From: Polynucleobacter necessarius
GTDB lineage: Bacteria > Pseudomonadota > Gammaproteobacteria > Burkholderiales > Burkholderiaceae
Direction of reading: 5' to 3'
NCBI RefSeq assembly: GCF_900095185.1
Contig: NZ_LT606948.1
Coordinates: 1,276,508-1,340,507 of the forward strand
DNA length: 64,000 nt
Part shown: in pieces, positions 30,058-39,905 of the stretch
Numbering within the stretch: the first letter of the stretch is position 1
Layout: every line of letters starts with the position of its first letter
Notes under the pieces: model-generated
What the model was told of the DNA's origin: nothing
The model's input: the letters and a program-made list of their open reading frames with translations, nothing else
Database searches by the model: none
Translations under genes and position numbers: made by a program

Positions 30058-31347
30058 ATGAGTCAAACAATTGAAATCAAAGTCCCGGATATCGGTGACT
30101 ATAAAGACGTACCCGTGATTGAAGTCTTAGCCAAGGCTGGAGATCGGATTGAAAAAGAACAATCCATCGTCGTTTTGGAATCAGACAAGGCTACGATGGA
30201 CGTTCCTTCGTCGCACTCTGGTGTCGTGAAAGAAGTCAAAGTCAAGGTCGGTGACAATCTCTCTGAAGGGTCTGTTGTTATAATTTTGGAAGGTGGCGCA
30301 TCAAGTGCTGCTACTCCCGTTCCTGCTACCCCAGCAGCAGCGCCTACGGCAAAAACAGTTGAGCCGTCGATTCCGCGTGCACCAGCACCGCCTCCGATTA
30401 GCAATACACCTCCGCCTGTAGGTTCTGCAGGCAGTCATGCGAGCCCATCAGTGCGTAAATTTGCGCGTGAGCTAGGCGTCACAATTTCTCAAGTCAAAGG
30501 ATCGGGGCCTAAGGGCCGCATTACCCAAGAGGATGTTCAAGCATTTGTGAAGGCTGCCATGAGTGGTGGTGCAGGTAGCCCTGCTGCCGCTTCTAGTGGT
30601 GGTAGTTTGGGCGGCTTGAATCTCATTCCTTGGCCTAAGGTGGATTTCACAAGGTTTGGCGAAATTGAGCGTCAGCCTCTGAATCGAATCAAGAAACTAA
30701 CCGCAGCTAATTTAGGCCGTAACTGGGTCATGATTCCAGCAGTGACCTATCACGAGGATGCCGATATTACCGATTTAGAGGCTTTCCGTGTTCTGACTAA
30801 TAAAGAGAATGAAAAGAAGGGCATCAAGATCACAATTCTGGCCTTCTTAATGAAGGCCGCAGTGGCTGCGCTGAAAAAATATCCAGAGTTCAATAGCTCA
30901 TTGGATGGCGACGATTTGATCCTCAAAAAATACTTCAATATTGGCTTTGCTGCTGATGCTCCAACAGGTTTGGTTGTACCAGTCATTAAAGACGCTGATA
31001 AGAAAGGCATTTTTGAGTTAGCAAAAGAAACTTCAGAGCTGGCAGCACTTGCTCGTAATGGCAAATTAAAGCTAGATCAGATGCAGGGTGCAAGCTTTAC
31101 GATTTCTTCTCTAGGGGGTATTGGTGGGACTTACTTCTCACCAATCGTCAATGCTCCTGATGTGGCGATCTTAGGCGTAAGCAAAGCCGCAATGAAACCT
31201 GTATGGGATGGTAAGCAATTTGTGCCACGTCTGATTTGCCCATTGTCATTGTCTGCTGATCATCGTGTCATCGATGGTGCTTTAGCAACTCGCTTTCATG
31301 TATATATTGCTGAGCTCTTAGCTGACTTCCGTCGCGCTAGTCTATAA
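30058..31347 (+). CDS. aceF: dihydrolipoamide acetyltransferase (PDH E2)
   Basis: The core subunit of the pyruvate dehydrogenase complex, transferring acetyl groups to CoA. The 429 residues comprise a single lipoyl domain (1-76, lipoylated Lys in ESDKATMDVPSS), an Ala/Pro-rich hinge, a peripheral-subunit-binding domain (about 127-162, SPSVRKFARELGVTISQVKG) and the catalytic domain ending in the active-site SADHRVIDGALATRFH near 400. E. coli AceF has three lipoyl domains; one is common here because E3 carries another. Confidence 0.97.
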   Translation: MSQTIEIKVPDIGDYKDVPVIEVLAKAGDRIEKEQSIVVLESDKATMDVPSSHSGVVKEVKVKVGDNLSEGSVVIILEGGASSAATPVPATPAAAPTAKTVEPSIPRAPAPPPISNTPPPVGSAGSHASPSVRKFARELGVTISQVKGSGPKGRITQEDVQAFVKAAMSGGAGSPAAASSGGSLGGLNLIPWPKVDFTRFGEIERQPLNRIKKLTAANLGRNWVMIPAVTYHEDADITDLEAFRVLTNKENEKKGIKITILAFLMKAAVAALKKYPEFNSSLDGDDLILKKYFNIGFAADAPTGLVVPVIKDADKKGIFELAKETSELAALARNGKLKLDQMQGASFTISSLGGIGGTYFSPIVNAPDVAILGVSKAAMKPVWDGKQFVPRLICPLSLSADHRVIDGALATRFHVYIAELLADFRRASL

Positions 31348-31355
31348 GGGGATCT

Positions 31356-33143
31356 ATGGCTAAGCAAACGATCCTCGTTCCGGATATCGGTGACTACTCA
31401 GATGTTCCAGTAATTGAAGTGCTTGTGAAAGTAGGGGATGTCATTGACAAAGAGCAGCCCTTATTGGTTCTCGAGTCCGACAAGGCAACCATGAAAGTGC
31501 CAGCGGATGCTGCAGGCACGGTAACCAGCATTGCAGTGAAGTTGGGCGATAAGGTCAGCAAAGATTCTGTGATTGCTGAAATTGAGGCGAGTGGTGCATC
31601 ATCAGTTGCTACGCCTGCTCCAGCTGCAGCTTCAGTGCCGACCTCGACTCCAGCAGTTGTCGCAGTTGCAGCAGCTCCAGTAGCAGGGCAGTACAACGGT
31701 AAGGTGGATCATGAGTGCGAAGTCTTAGTGCTTGGCGCTGGTCCTGGTGGCTATAGTGCTGCATTCCGCAGTGCTGACTTAGGCATGAATACCGTTCTAG
31801 TAGAGCGCTATCCAACTTTGGGCGGAGTTTGCTTGAACGTCGGCTGCATTCCTTCTAAAGCATTACTACATACAACTGCTGTCATGGATGAAGTCAAGAC
31901 TATGGCTAAGCACGGCATTACTTTTGGCGCACCGAAGATCGAGATTGATCAATTGCGTGGCTATACAGAATCTGTCATCGCTAAGTTGACGGGTGGTCTT
32001 GCTGGTATGGCAAAGGCCCGTAAAGTAAAAGTCGTTCGCGGTCTGGGCAAGTTCTTGGACGCAAACCATGTTGCGGTTGACTTAACGGACGGCAGTGGTC
32101 AAGATCTCACTGGTAAAAAAGAAGTGGTACGTTTTCAAAAGGCGATTATTGCTGCTGGTAGTCAGCCAGTGAAATTGCCTTTCTTGCCAGCGGACCCCCG
32201 TATTGTTGATAGCACAGGCGCACTGTTACTTAAGAGCATTCCAAAACGGATGCTGGTGATTGGTGGAGGCATTATTGGCTTGGAGATGGCTACCGTTTAC
32301 AGCACACTCGGCTCTCGCATTGATATTGTCGAAATGATGGATGGCTTAATGGCTGGTGCTGACCGCGATTTAGAGAAAGTCTGGGAGAAATTCAATGCCG
32401 GACGTTTTGAAAAAATCGTGCTTCAGACTCGTGCCGCAAAATCTGAGGTAAAGCCTGACGGAATTCAGGTGAGTTTTGAAGGTGAAAATGCGCCAGCAGA
32501 ACCTCAGACATATGACTTGGTATTGGTAGCGGTTGGAAGAACACCGAACGGTAAGAAAATCAATGCAGGTAAAGCAGGGGTTCAAGTTGACGAGCGTGGC
32601 TTTATTCCGGTTGATAAACAAATGCGAACCAACGTTCCCAATATTTTTGCGATTGGTGACTTAGTGGGTCAGCCGATGCTGGCTCATAAGGCGGTGCATG
32701 AAGGTCATGTGGCCGCAGAAGCTGCCGCTGGTGAAAAAGCCTATTTTGATGCAAAACAAATTCCATCAGTCGCTTACACGGATCCAGAAGTAGCATGGGC
32801 AGGTCTGACAGAGGAGCAGTGTAAAGCACAAGGTATTGCGTATGAGAAAGGCTTGTTTCCATGGGCAGCAAGTGGACGTGCGATTGCTAATAGGCGCGAT
32901 GAGGGTGTCACAAAGCTCATATTTGATGCAACTACCCATCGCATGATTGGTGGTGGCATTGTTGGGACACACGCCGGAGATTTAATTGGCGAGGTATGTT
33001 TGGCTATTGAAATGGGTGCAGATGCTGTGGATATTGGAAAGACAATTCATCCGCATCCAACCCTAGGCGAATCAGTTGGTCTCGCAGCTGAGGCGGCTCA
33101 TGGTCATTGCACTGATTTGCCACCGGTGAAGAAAAAGTCTTAA
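31356..33143 (+). CDS. lpdA: dihydrolipoamide dehydrogenase with N-terminal lipoyl domain
   Basis: The FAD enzyme that reoxidises dihydrolipoamide with NAD+. The 595 residues exceed the usual 470 because residues 1-78 form a lipoyl domain (ESDKATMKVPAD) joined by an Ala/Pro/Val linker, a fusion known in beta-proteobacteria. The FAD site VLGAGPGGYSAAFRSADLG is near 126, the redox disulfide GGVCLNVGCIPSKALLHT is near 155, the NAD site VIGGGIIGLEMATVYSTLG is near 302 and the catalytic HPHPTLGES is near 563. It is intact and the last gene of the operon. Confidence 0.97.
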   Translation: MAKQTILVPDIGDYSDVPVIEVLVKVGDVIDKEQPLLVLESDKATMKVPADAAGTVTSIAVKLGDKVSKDSVIAEIEASGASSVATPAPAAASVPTSTPAVVAVAAAPVAGQYNGKVDHECEVLVLGAGPGGYSAAFRSADLGMNTVLVERYPTLGGVCLNVGCIPSKALLHTTAVMDEVKTMAKHGITFGAPKIEIDQLRGYTESVIAKLTGGLAGMAKARKVKVVRGLGKFLDANHVAVDLTDGSGQDLTGKKEVVRFQKAIIAAGSQPVKLPFLPADPRIVDSTGALLLKSIPKRMLVIGGGIIGLEMATVYSTLGSRIDIVEMMDGLMAGADRDLEKVWEKFNAGRFEKIVLQTRAAKSEVKPDGIQVSFEGENAPAEPQTYDLVLVAVGRTPNGKKINAGKAGVQVDERGFIPVDKQMRTNVPNIFAIGDLVGQPMLAHKAVHEGHVAAEAAAGEKAYFDAKQIPSVAYTDPEVAWAGLTEEQCKAQGIAYEKGLFPWAASGRAIANRRDEGVTKLIFDATTHRMIGGGIVGTHAGDLIGEVCLAIEMGADAVDIGKTIHPHPTLGESVGLAAEAAHGHCTDLPPVKKKS

Positions 33144-33296
33144 GCGAGGGTAGGCTTAGATTCATCGCAACAAAGAGTACAGAAAAAGCCACGAGAACAG
33201 TATCTGAGCGCTATGAAGATTCGTTTGCGCAACATCTACTGCATGCTTAACTGTCTTCTGACAGGTTTCAAAAACATTGTTGGCAGAAGCAATGTT

Positions 33297-33626
33297 TTAG
33301 CCTGCTTGAAATTCTTGTTTGGCAGACTGAGTAAAGTTGTTTTGTGTCTCGTGAGCCAACTCATATAAATGGCGACTATAAGCCATAATTTTTTCTGCCA
33401 TTGGCTGAAGAACTGCTTCAGCTTGATGTGCGAGTAGTTGCTGAATATCTTTTGCCTCTAGGGCTTTTTTAGCGCTGTTCATGCTATCGCTCAAGCTTTG
33501 TTTTGCAAAATGCATATTGAGTTCAACGAATTTTTCAATACTTTGCAATGCTTGATTGGTTAATCCGCTCAAAGGCTCTAAATTTGCTTTTTGTGCGGCT
33601 GCAATTTGTTCTGGAGTTAGGTTCAT
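33297..33626 (-). pseudogene. phasin family protein, C-terminally truncated
   Basis: The N-terminal 109 residues match the phasin_2 family (MNLTPEQIAAAQKANLEPL, then ALQSIEKFVELNMHFAKQSL), helical proteins that coat polyhydroxyalkanoate granules. A TAA interrupts the frame after EFQAG. The same frame continues with phasin-like sequence (NNVFETCQKTVKHAVDVAQT) down to about 33180. Typical phasins are about 180 residues. The N-terminal helical part could still be made, but the lesion suggests loss of storage-granule function. The stretch 33144-33296 holds only this decayed tail. Confidence 0.75.
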
Positions 33627-33825
33627 GTCTATTCCTTCCGATTTACTAGTTTCTTTATTCTGGATTTTAGGCTACAAACTAAAGTACTCTCTTTGCATCG
33701 TTATAGGACATTTATGTTGCGTTGCAACATATGCAGAGGGGTGCTCAAGTATTAATTGAGCATTTGGAAAAGCGCCTAAAGCGATAGATTAAGCCAAAAA
33801 AATCAATTATTTCAGCAAGTTACCC

Positions 33826-34436
33826 ATGCAGTTTTCTCTAGACAATGCCATCGCCCCAATATTTGTACTAATTTGGAGCACGGGCTTTGTGATCACTCGT
33901 TTAGCGATGCTATTATATATTGAACCTGCAACCTTTTTATTTTGGCGCTTTGCCGGGGTTCTGGCGGCGATGGCAGCACTGAGTCTTGCTTGGAAGAGCA
34001 CTTGGACCCAGTTGGTCGCAAATCAAGCACATTGCGATTGCCGGCATTTTGCTTCAGTTTGGGTATTTGTTAGGTGTTTGGTTCGCCATCAGCTTGGAAA
34101 TGACTGCAGGTTTGGTGGTCATCATTGTAGACTTACAGCGTATTGTTACAGCATGGTTTGCAGCCTGGATCTCAGAAAAAGTAACGCAGCGCCAGTGGGT
34201 TGGTTTAGGATTTGATTTTGCTGGAGTGGCCTTGGTGGCCTTGGAGAAGATTAGCTTTGCACACATTCCTATTGCTAGCTATATTTTGGCTTTCACCGCA
34301 TTACTTTTAAGGTGCTGCGACTAAAGTTTCTAGTCTCTTGTATTTGACTCCACCAACAACAGCTTTCATGGCCTATCTATTGGTGGTGCTGGTTAATCCT
34401 CGTCAAAACAATACTGTGGCAATTATCGCAGAGTAG
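33826..34436 (+). pseudogene. EamA/DMT family transporter, disrupted
   Basis: It starts with IFVLIWSTGFVITRLAM and TFLFWRFAGVLAAMAALSLA, the typical first helices of an EamA exporter. A frameshift near 34010 moves the match to another frame (IAIAGILLQFGYLLGVWFAI, TAGLVVIIVDLQRIVTAWFA). A second shift near 34315 and a large deletion leave only TPPTTAFMAYLL and a short tail. About 200 of 300 residues remain. Substrate is unknown. Confidence 0.85.
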
Positions 34437-34556
34437 TCTAGCAAAGACTGATGAATTCAGGGAAGTAAATAATCTAGTTTGGGGCAAATAAAACCGTTAT
34501 GACCTCAGAAATTAATTATCATTCCGTATGTTGAAAGTTTTGGAAGGTATTTTGGG

Positions 34557-35573
34557 ATGCGTTTGAATCGAATTTGGCTTTTTACTTTGGCAGTTTTTTT
34601 TGCGTTTGGCGTCTTCATCAATACGCCTGCCATTGCCGCCAATAAAGAAAAGCAGCAAACCAAATCTACTGCTAAAATAAACTCAAAGACAACGTCTAAA
34701 ACTGCCAAGAAGTCTAAAACTGTCCGTGTAACAGTGATTCGTTCTGCCCAGCCTGTTGTTCCAGCGAGACCATCTCTTGCAACCGCATTGGGATTGCGTG
34801 GTCAACACGATCACCTCAATCTAAAGTCTAGTGTTGCAATGGTGGTTAATCAAGATACTAAAGAAGTGTATTTTGAAAAGAATCCCTCGGTAAGTTTGCC
34901 AATTGCCTCCATAACAAAGTTAATGACAGCAATGGTTGTTTTAGATGGAGAGCAACCTTTAGATGAGACCTTAGTGATTGATTCTGAAGATGTGCAGAGT
35001 GATCGCAGCTCTCGTTTGGCAGGTGGTACCGTATTAACTCGCGAGGAGGCCTTGCTGTTGGCATTGATGTCCTCTGAGAACCGCGCTGCTTATACCTTGG
35101 GAAGAAATTTCCCGGGCGGGGTTCCATCATTTGTGGCTGCCATGAACCGCAAGGCAAGAGAACTAGGAATGGACCACTCTCATTTTGCTGACCCAACTGG
35201 ACTCATGAGTGAGAACGTTGCTACCGCTGAAGATCTGACGCGCATGTTAGGCGCGGCTTATCAATACAAAATGATTCGCGAGTTTTCAACATGGCCAGCT
35301 TTAACTATGGTCATTGCTAAACGTCCGCAAAAGTTTTTGAACACAAATCACTTGGTGCGCTCTGGTGATATGAATATTGGTTTGCAAAAAACGGGCTTTA
35401 TTAATGCTGCTGGAAAATGTTTAGTGATGCAAGCAAGGGTCAATAACACGCCGCTTTTATTGGTCTTCCTGGATGCTGTTGGAACGCAATCCCGTTTTGC
35501 TGATGCCGTACGAGTTCGTGATTGGTATGAACGCATGCCACCTGGTGCGCAATCGATTCGTCGACTGATGTGA
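34557..35573 (+). CDS. pbpG: D-alanyl-D-alanine endopeptidase (PBP7-like)
   Basis: A periplasmic serine peptidase that cleaves peptidoglycan cross-links. The 338 residues begin with a signal peptide (about 1-27, ending TPAIAA), followed by a Lys/Thr/Ser-rich linker of about 40 residues and the S11 domain. The active-site triad motifs are intact: SITK near 118, SEN near 172 and KTG near 277. Length is normal. It retains its function while nearby genes decay, consistent with a need for murein remodelling. Confidence 0.93.
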   Translation: MRLNRIWLFTLAVFFAFGVFINTPAIAANKEKQQTKSTAKINSKTTSKTAKKSKTVRVTVIRSAQPVVPARPSLATALGLRGQHDHLNLKSSVAMVVNQDTKEVYFEKNPSVSLPIASITKLMTAMVVLDGEQPLDETLVIDSEDVQSDRSSRLAGGTVLTREEALLLALMSSENRAAYTLGRNFPGGVPSFVAAMNRKARELGMDHSHFADPTGLMSENVATAEDLTRMLGAAYQYKMIREFSTWPALTMVIAKRPQKFLNTNHLVRSGDMNIGLQKTGFINAAGKCLVMQARVNNTPLLLVFLDAVGTQSRFADAVRVRDWYERMPPGAQSIRRLM

Positions 35574-35588
35574 TACAGAACTAAAAAA

Positions 35589-36268
35589 CTATGCTGTCGA
35601 GCCTGGTTCGGCAGACATGGCCTTATAGCCCATGCCCTTAGAGATTTGTAAGGCAGTTTCTTGTAAAGCACGCAGCTAAAAACAGCTGACCCCTAGTTTA
35701 AGCTCTTCATCATCGCGTGCACTTGATTAAGTTCAGTCTCTAGTTTCCCTGAGACGGTAATGCTGTTGCGGGTGTGACCAGATAAACCGGTGCGAGTTAC
35801 ATAAGCACGCACTTGGCTTGTGGATCATCGCTAGCCAAAAAGAGTTTGCCAACTGAGGTGAGGTCTAAGGGTGCGCGCCCACCGATAGCACGAACAACTT
35901 GCATGCCTGAGCGTTCACTATATGCGCGATCAACATAAATGATTTCATCGCCCTGACGCACAGACAGCCGTGCCTTGACTAGATTACCGAGTTCCAGAAG
36001 TTTTAAGCCAAGACGATAGGTGCCGCCCCGCGCCATCGCCACGCTCTACAAGTCGGCATGCCACCATAGCATTCAGAATCCGATGGGCGGTGGAGGGGTG
36101 CAGGCCAGTTAATTCAGCGAGACTCTTAAGCCTGCTAGATTCTTCTAGTTCTGCGAGAGCATCAAGCAAGTTCATCATGCGCTCTACTACCTAGATGGCA
36201 GTTTTGCCATCTGCACCGGTAGCTTTCGAGGTTTTGACAGTTTTACTTGAAGTCAAGTGAAATTGCAT
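35589..36268 (-). pseudogene. IclR family transcriptional regulator, disrupted
   Basis: From a likely ATG at 36268, the frame meets TAG in AI-stop-VVERMMNLLDALAELE, consistent with a CAG-to-TAG mutation. The winged HTH follows (AELTGLHPSTAHRILNAMVA), then a frameshift near 36030. The effector domain includes GDEIIYVDRAYSERSGMQVV. The C-terminal third is in other frames (GHTRNSITVSGKLETELNQV). Such regulators usually control aromatic or glyoxylate catabolism. The target of this one is unknown. Confidence 0.88.
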
Positions 36269-36313
36269 ATTATGCAATCTGATTTTATTAAGCTGGACTG
36301 CTCAATCAGGGCC

Positions 36314-37351
36314 TTATTCAGGCTGTCTTAGTGCCTTAGCGCATTTGTTTACTAGGTCAGGACCGCGGTAGATCAGGCCACTATAGAGCTGGACTAAGCT
36401 GGCACCTGCCATTATTTTTTGTCTTGCATCAGATCCAGAGAGGATCCCTCCCACGCCGATGATCGGTAAGCGATTACCCAAGCGAGCGTTTAAAGCTTTT
36501 ATCACTATATTTGAAGCAGCGCGCATGGGCGCACCCGATAAACCACCCGCTTCAGAGCTAAATTCCATTCCTTGTACCGCTTCTCGAGAGATGGTGGTAT
36601 TGGTAGCAATTACTGCATCCATACCAAATTCCAATAAAAGATCGGCAATCAGATTAATGTCATGAGGATCTAAGTCAGGCGCAATCTTGAGGAAGAGGGG
36701 TTTCCTGACGCCATATTGATCTGATAATCGCTTTCTTGCTTCATCTAAGCTGCTCAGTAATTCGCGAAGCATTTCTTCGCCCTGTAGGGCGCGAAGATTT
36801 TGAGTATTGGGTGATGAGATGTTGACGGTAATGTAGCTAGCAATTTCATAAACGGCTTCCATTGCCAAAATGTAATCGCGTGAACCCTCTTCAATAGGGG
36901 TGCTAGCATTCTTACCAATATTCATGCCTAAAACGCCACCGCTTTGCCAAAATTGTGAGCGTCGTACTCTTGCTACGCAAGCTTCAACACCTTCGTTATT
37001 AAATCCCATGCGATTAATGATGGCCTGAGCCTCGGTTAAGCGGAACATGCGTGGCTTGGGATTGCCAGGCTGTGGTTTAGGAGTGACCGTGCCGATTTCT
37101 AAAAACCCAAATCCCAATGCAGCAAGTGCATCAATGTGTTTACCATCTTTATCTAAACCAGCGGCTAGACCAACTGGGTTGGGAAACTCAATGCCACAGA
37201 GTATTTGAGGATCGTGAATAGACTTAGTAACAAGGTGATCCAATAATCCCCAGCGCTGCGCGCGATCAAGATTGCTTAAGGTAAGGTTATGCGCCTTTTC
37301 AGGGTCTAGGCAAAAAAGCCAGGGGCGTAACAGTGAATAACGATCGATCAT
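36314..37351 (-). CDS. pyrD: dihydroorotate dehydrogenase (quinone), class 2
   Basis: A membrane-associated FMN enzyme of pyrimidine synthesis that oxidises dihydroorotate with quinone. The 345 residues include the class 2 N-terminal helix. [20 protein letters not shown] lies near 56, [19 protein letters not shown] near 87, the catalytic serine region [15 protein letters not shown] near 180 and the FMN phosphate site [10 protein letters not shown] near 298. It is intact. The start ATG overlaps the stop of the upstream bpt remnant (ATGA), so the pair formed an operon. Confidence 0.96.
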   Translation of the reverse strand: MIDRYSLLRPWLFCLDPEKAHNLTLSNLDRAQRWGLLDHLVTKSIHDPQILCGIEFPNPVGLAAGLDKDGKHIDALAALGFGFLEIGTVTPKPQPGNPKPRMFRLTEAQAIINRMGFNNEGVEACVARVRRSQFWQSGGVLGMNIGKNASTPIEEGSRDYILAMEAVYEIASYITVNISSPNTQNLRALQGEEMLRELLSSLDEARKRLSDQYGVRKPLFLKIAPDLDPHDINLIADLLLEFGMDAVIATNTTISREAVQGMEFSSEAGGLSGAPMRAASNIVIKALNARLGNRLPIIGVGGILSGSDARQKIMAGASLVQLYSGLIYRGPDLVNKCAKALRQPE

Positions 37352-38085
37352 GAGTGCATATTATGACTCAGACAGTGCTGCCAATGATCATCAATCAGAC
37401 CTTCCATCGGCTGGTATTTGTCTTTGTAAGACATCTTGTCACTCATCCTTGATAAATAACCAAGGTAAAGATAGGATAAGCCAAGGAGACGTGATTGTTC
37501 GATTTGTTAAAGAATAATGCTGAAGCTACCATAGCTGGCGTTGGGGTGAGAGGTGTCGTAAAAGGTGTAAACAGAGGAGATGCCTTGTTCCAGGATGTCG
37601 ATCATGCTTACCATGCGTAATCTCCCTGGATGAATATCATGAGGACCATCCCGAAACTCCACCATGCGGGAGTTCACACGATTCTGCAATAAAAACTGCA
37701 TGTACTGATCTTGATCATCGCTATCCATATCGCCACCTGCATGTCGTTCTGTTTGATAGCGTTGATATAGTTGATAGTGTTACCTCCTGGTAGCCAAGAT
37801 TGAGAACGGTTACTTCAAGCCCAGCATGTTTTTTTGAGCACGATGTTGACTGCGGGTTGGGGTAAATTGATTTACTAAAATGCGCGTTGCAATACAGGGT
37901 TTGCATTCATCACAGTAAGGACGGTAGATATATAAACCGCTGCGTCTGAAGCCTGCATTCAATAAGTCGCCGTAAACATCGGCATGAATCAGATGAGATG
38001 GTGTGGCCACTTGTGACCGAGCCATTCTGTTGGGCAGATAGCTGCAGGCGTAAGAAGCCGTTGCATAAAATTGTAGGGTTGTGAA
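37348..38085 (-). pseudogene. bpt: leucyl/arginyl-type protein transferase Bpt, disrupted
   Basis: This N-end-rule enzyme adds an amino acid from aminoacyl-tRNA to protein N-termini. Fragments read [39 protein letters not shown] and [20 protein letters not shown], with the C-terminus LSHNMHS at 37348. The expected start codon is replaced by TAG just before LKEL. Frameshifts fall near 37830 (beside a T7 run), 37770 and 37510. The stop overlaps pyrD's ATG, preserving the original operon boundary. Confidence 0.9.
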
Positions 38086-38129
38086 AGGAAGTTCTTTAAG
38101 CTAGTTCAATGCTCACATTGACTTACCAA

Positions 38130-38540
38130 ATGATATTTACTTCGCTGGCATGTCCATGTCAGGAAAATCCCTAGTTGATCGTATACGGACCATCAAATCC
38201 GCCTTAAAAGATAGTGCTGAATCATGAAGTTGATCTTTATGGACAGCTTTGTGGTGATTGAGGAAATCTCTCGCATCCAAAGAGAGAAGATTGCTGCAGG
38301 AAGCAAGGCTTTAATGAAGAGCAGAGCTAAAGTCTTTGTATGGGATATTAGTGGCGTTAGTGCAATGGATACTGAGGTTTCCAATCAACTCATCAAAATT
38401 ACTGAGGCAACGCAGTTAATGGGTTGTGAGACGATGATTCTTTGGTTGAATTAGGCATCAGCATTAGTGAAGTGAAAACCACCGCCACTGTGAGAGACTT
38501 TTTCGAGCGTGCTCTCAAGGTGGTAGGAGTTGATCGATAA
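38130..38540 (+). pseudogene. RsbR-like stressosome STAS protein, truncated
   Basis: A STAS domain is visible: SRIQREKIAAGSKALMKSRA, then VFVWDISGVSAMDTEVSNQL and a C-terminus SEVKTTATVRDFFERALKVV ending at 38540. A frameshift and a deletion of roughly eight residues occur near 38445, exactly where the SGxSP loop is expected. The N-terminal sensor half of RsbR is missing. In stressosomes, RsbR paralogues sequester RsbT with RsbS. The next three genes are RsbS, RsbT and RsbX homologues. Confidence 0.75.
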
Positions 38541-38583
38541 CTACTTGGCAATACTCATTAATACTCAGCCATAGAATTGATTC

Positions 38584-38941
38584 ATGTCTAGTACAAACTC
38601 TTCGAGCGTTGTTGCAACGAAAGTAAAAAACTGTCTGGCGGAGGGCTTGAAGAGGTACGCAGAGTCGTCCTGAGGGATGTCCACGAAAAGGGCTGCCTCA
38701 CAGTATCATTTTTGAAATGTCAGCCTTGAAATTCATGGACACTACTGAATTTGAGGGTTTAAAGACTGGTTCTGAGATGACTTCTATTTTGGGTGCTCAA
38801 TCCATGTTTGTGGGAATACAGCCCGGGATTGTCTTACACCTGATTGCCAATCATACGCAAACAACGGGCTTAAGTGCTGCTCTTGATTTGAATGAAGCAC
38901 TTGAGAAGCTGGGAATCACCGATGCCGCATCAAGAAATTAA
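38584..38941 (+). pseudogene. RsbS-like STAS protein, frameshifted
   Basis: The start at 38584 shifts frame near 38640; the next part reads GLEEVRRVVLRDVHEKGC. A second shift near 38705 leads to FEMSALKFMDTTEFEGLKTG and GAQSMFVGIQPGIVLHLIAN, a typical RsbS STAS fold. The stop at 38939-38941 overlaps the RsbT start by 20 bp, as in rsbS-rsbT operons. RsbS would be the RsbT antagonist and stressosome scaffold. Confidence 0.75.
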
Positions 38942-39404
38942 GTCAAAGCCGGAAACCACCGTATTTCTGTTAAGTGATATGACGGACGTGCAAATTACAG
39001 TGAGTCGAGTGATAAATCCCTTATTCATAAAAGACGCCTCTTCAATTGATCGGTCTCTTATCGGCACTATGGTCTCAGAGTTAGCTACGAATATTATTAA
39101 GTATGCAGGTAGGGGTCTAATTCGGATGGCTTAAGTAAAGGGCGATAGAACCTTAGATATTGAAATGTGGGCTGAAGATAAAGGTCCCGGCATTGCAAAC
39201 ATTTCAATGGCGATGAAAGATTATTTCACAACGGGTAACACTCTTGGTCTTGGTCTACCTGGTGTAAGACGTATGGCCGATGAATTTGCTATGGAGTCTG
39301 AGTCAGAGGAAAACATGATTGTATATGTTCGAAAGCGTATACGCGGCAATAAAAATGACATTGATTTAACTAGATCAATCAGTTCAATTGAAAAAAACCG
39401 ATAG
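38922..39404 (+). pseudogene. RsbT-like serine kinase, single nonsense codon
   Basis: An HATPase_c anti-sigma-type kinase: IDRSLIGTMVSELATNIIKY (N box), then EDKGPGIANISMAMKDYFTT (G1) and NTLGLGLPGVRRMADEF (G2). The only visible lesion is a TAA at 39133-39135 in RGLIRMA-stop-VKGDRTLD; the frame is otherwise open to 39404. It is consistent with a CAA or GAA codon mutated to TAA. In stressosomes RsbT phosphorylates RsbS/RsbR and is then released to activate a downstream partner. Confidence 0.8.
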
Positions 39405-39427
39405 AAGAAAAACATGCCTTATATGAC

Positions 39428-39905
39428 GTGGGTGTATACAACCGTCCCATTCCTGGAGAGCATGTTTCTGGAGATGCAATATTAGTCATTGATTTTAAGG
39501 GCTCTCTGCTATTAGAGATTGCGGATGTATCTGGTCATGGACCAAAATCGCATGAAGTTAGCGCAATGATTTCTAAATACATTGCAGACAATGTTTGCAG
39601 AGATCTATCGGTTTTGATGACTGGCTTACATAAGGTGTTAGTTGGAACTCTTGGCGCAGCGGCTGGATTGCTATTACTTGATATTGCTTCACAAACATTT
39701 CAATCTCTTGGTATCGGGAATACTGGAGCTAATCGCTGTGTTGGTGAATTCTGGAATTTTGATGATGTGGACCGACGGTATTTCAGATCATGCGGGCAAT
39801 CAATTTGTTCGATACCCTGTTTATGAGTCAGCAGAAAAGATTGCCTACAGCCTAGTGAGCCAAAGGAATCCAGCTGGCTGCAGCAGAGCTCGAAGCGGTC
39901 TGTAA
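39428..39905 (+). pseudogene. RsbX-like PP2C phosphatase, frameshifted
   Basis: The SpoIIE/PP2C-type motifs are present: IPGEHVSGDAILVIDFKGSL with the first acidic motif, then LEIADVSGHGPKSHEVSAMI. A frameshift near 39740 separates these from LMMWTDGISDHAG, the C-terminal metal motif. RsbX resets the stressosome by dephosphorylating RsbS and RsbR. Its frame begins within a few bases of the RsbT stop, with a run of seven A in between. Confidence 0.75.

Noticed and set aside
34054..34324. Separate small membrane genes within 33.8-34.4 kb
   Set aside because: All plus-strand pieces align in order to one EamA transporter with frameshifts; the minus-strand frame is a shadow.
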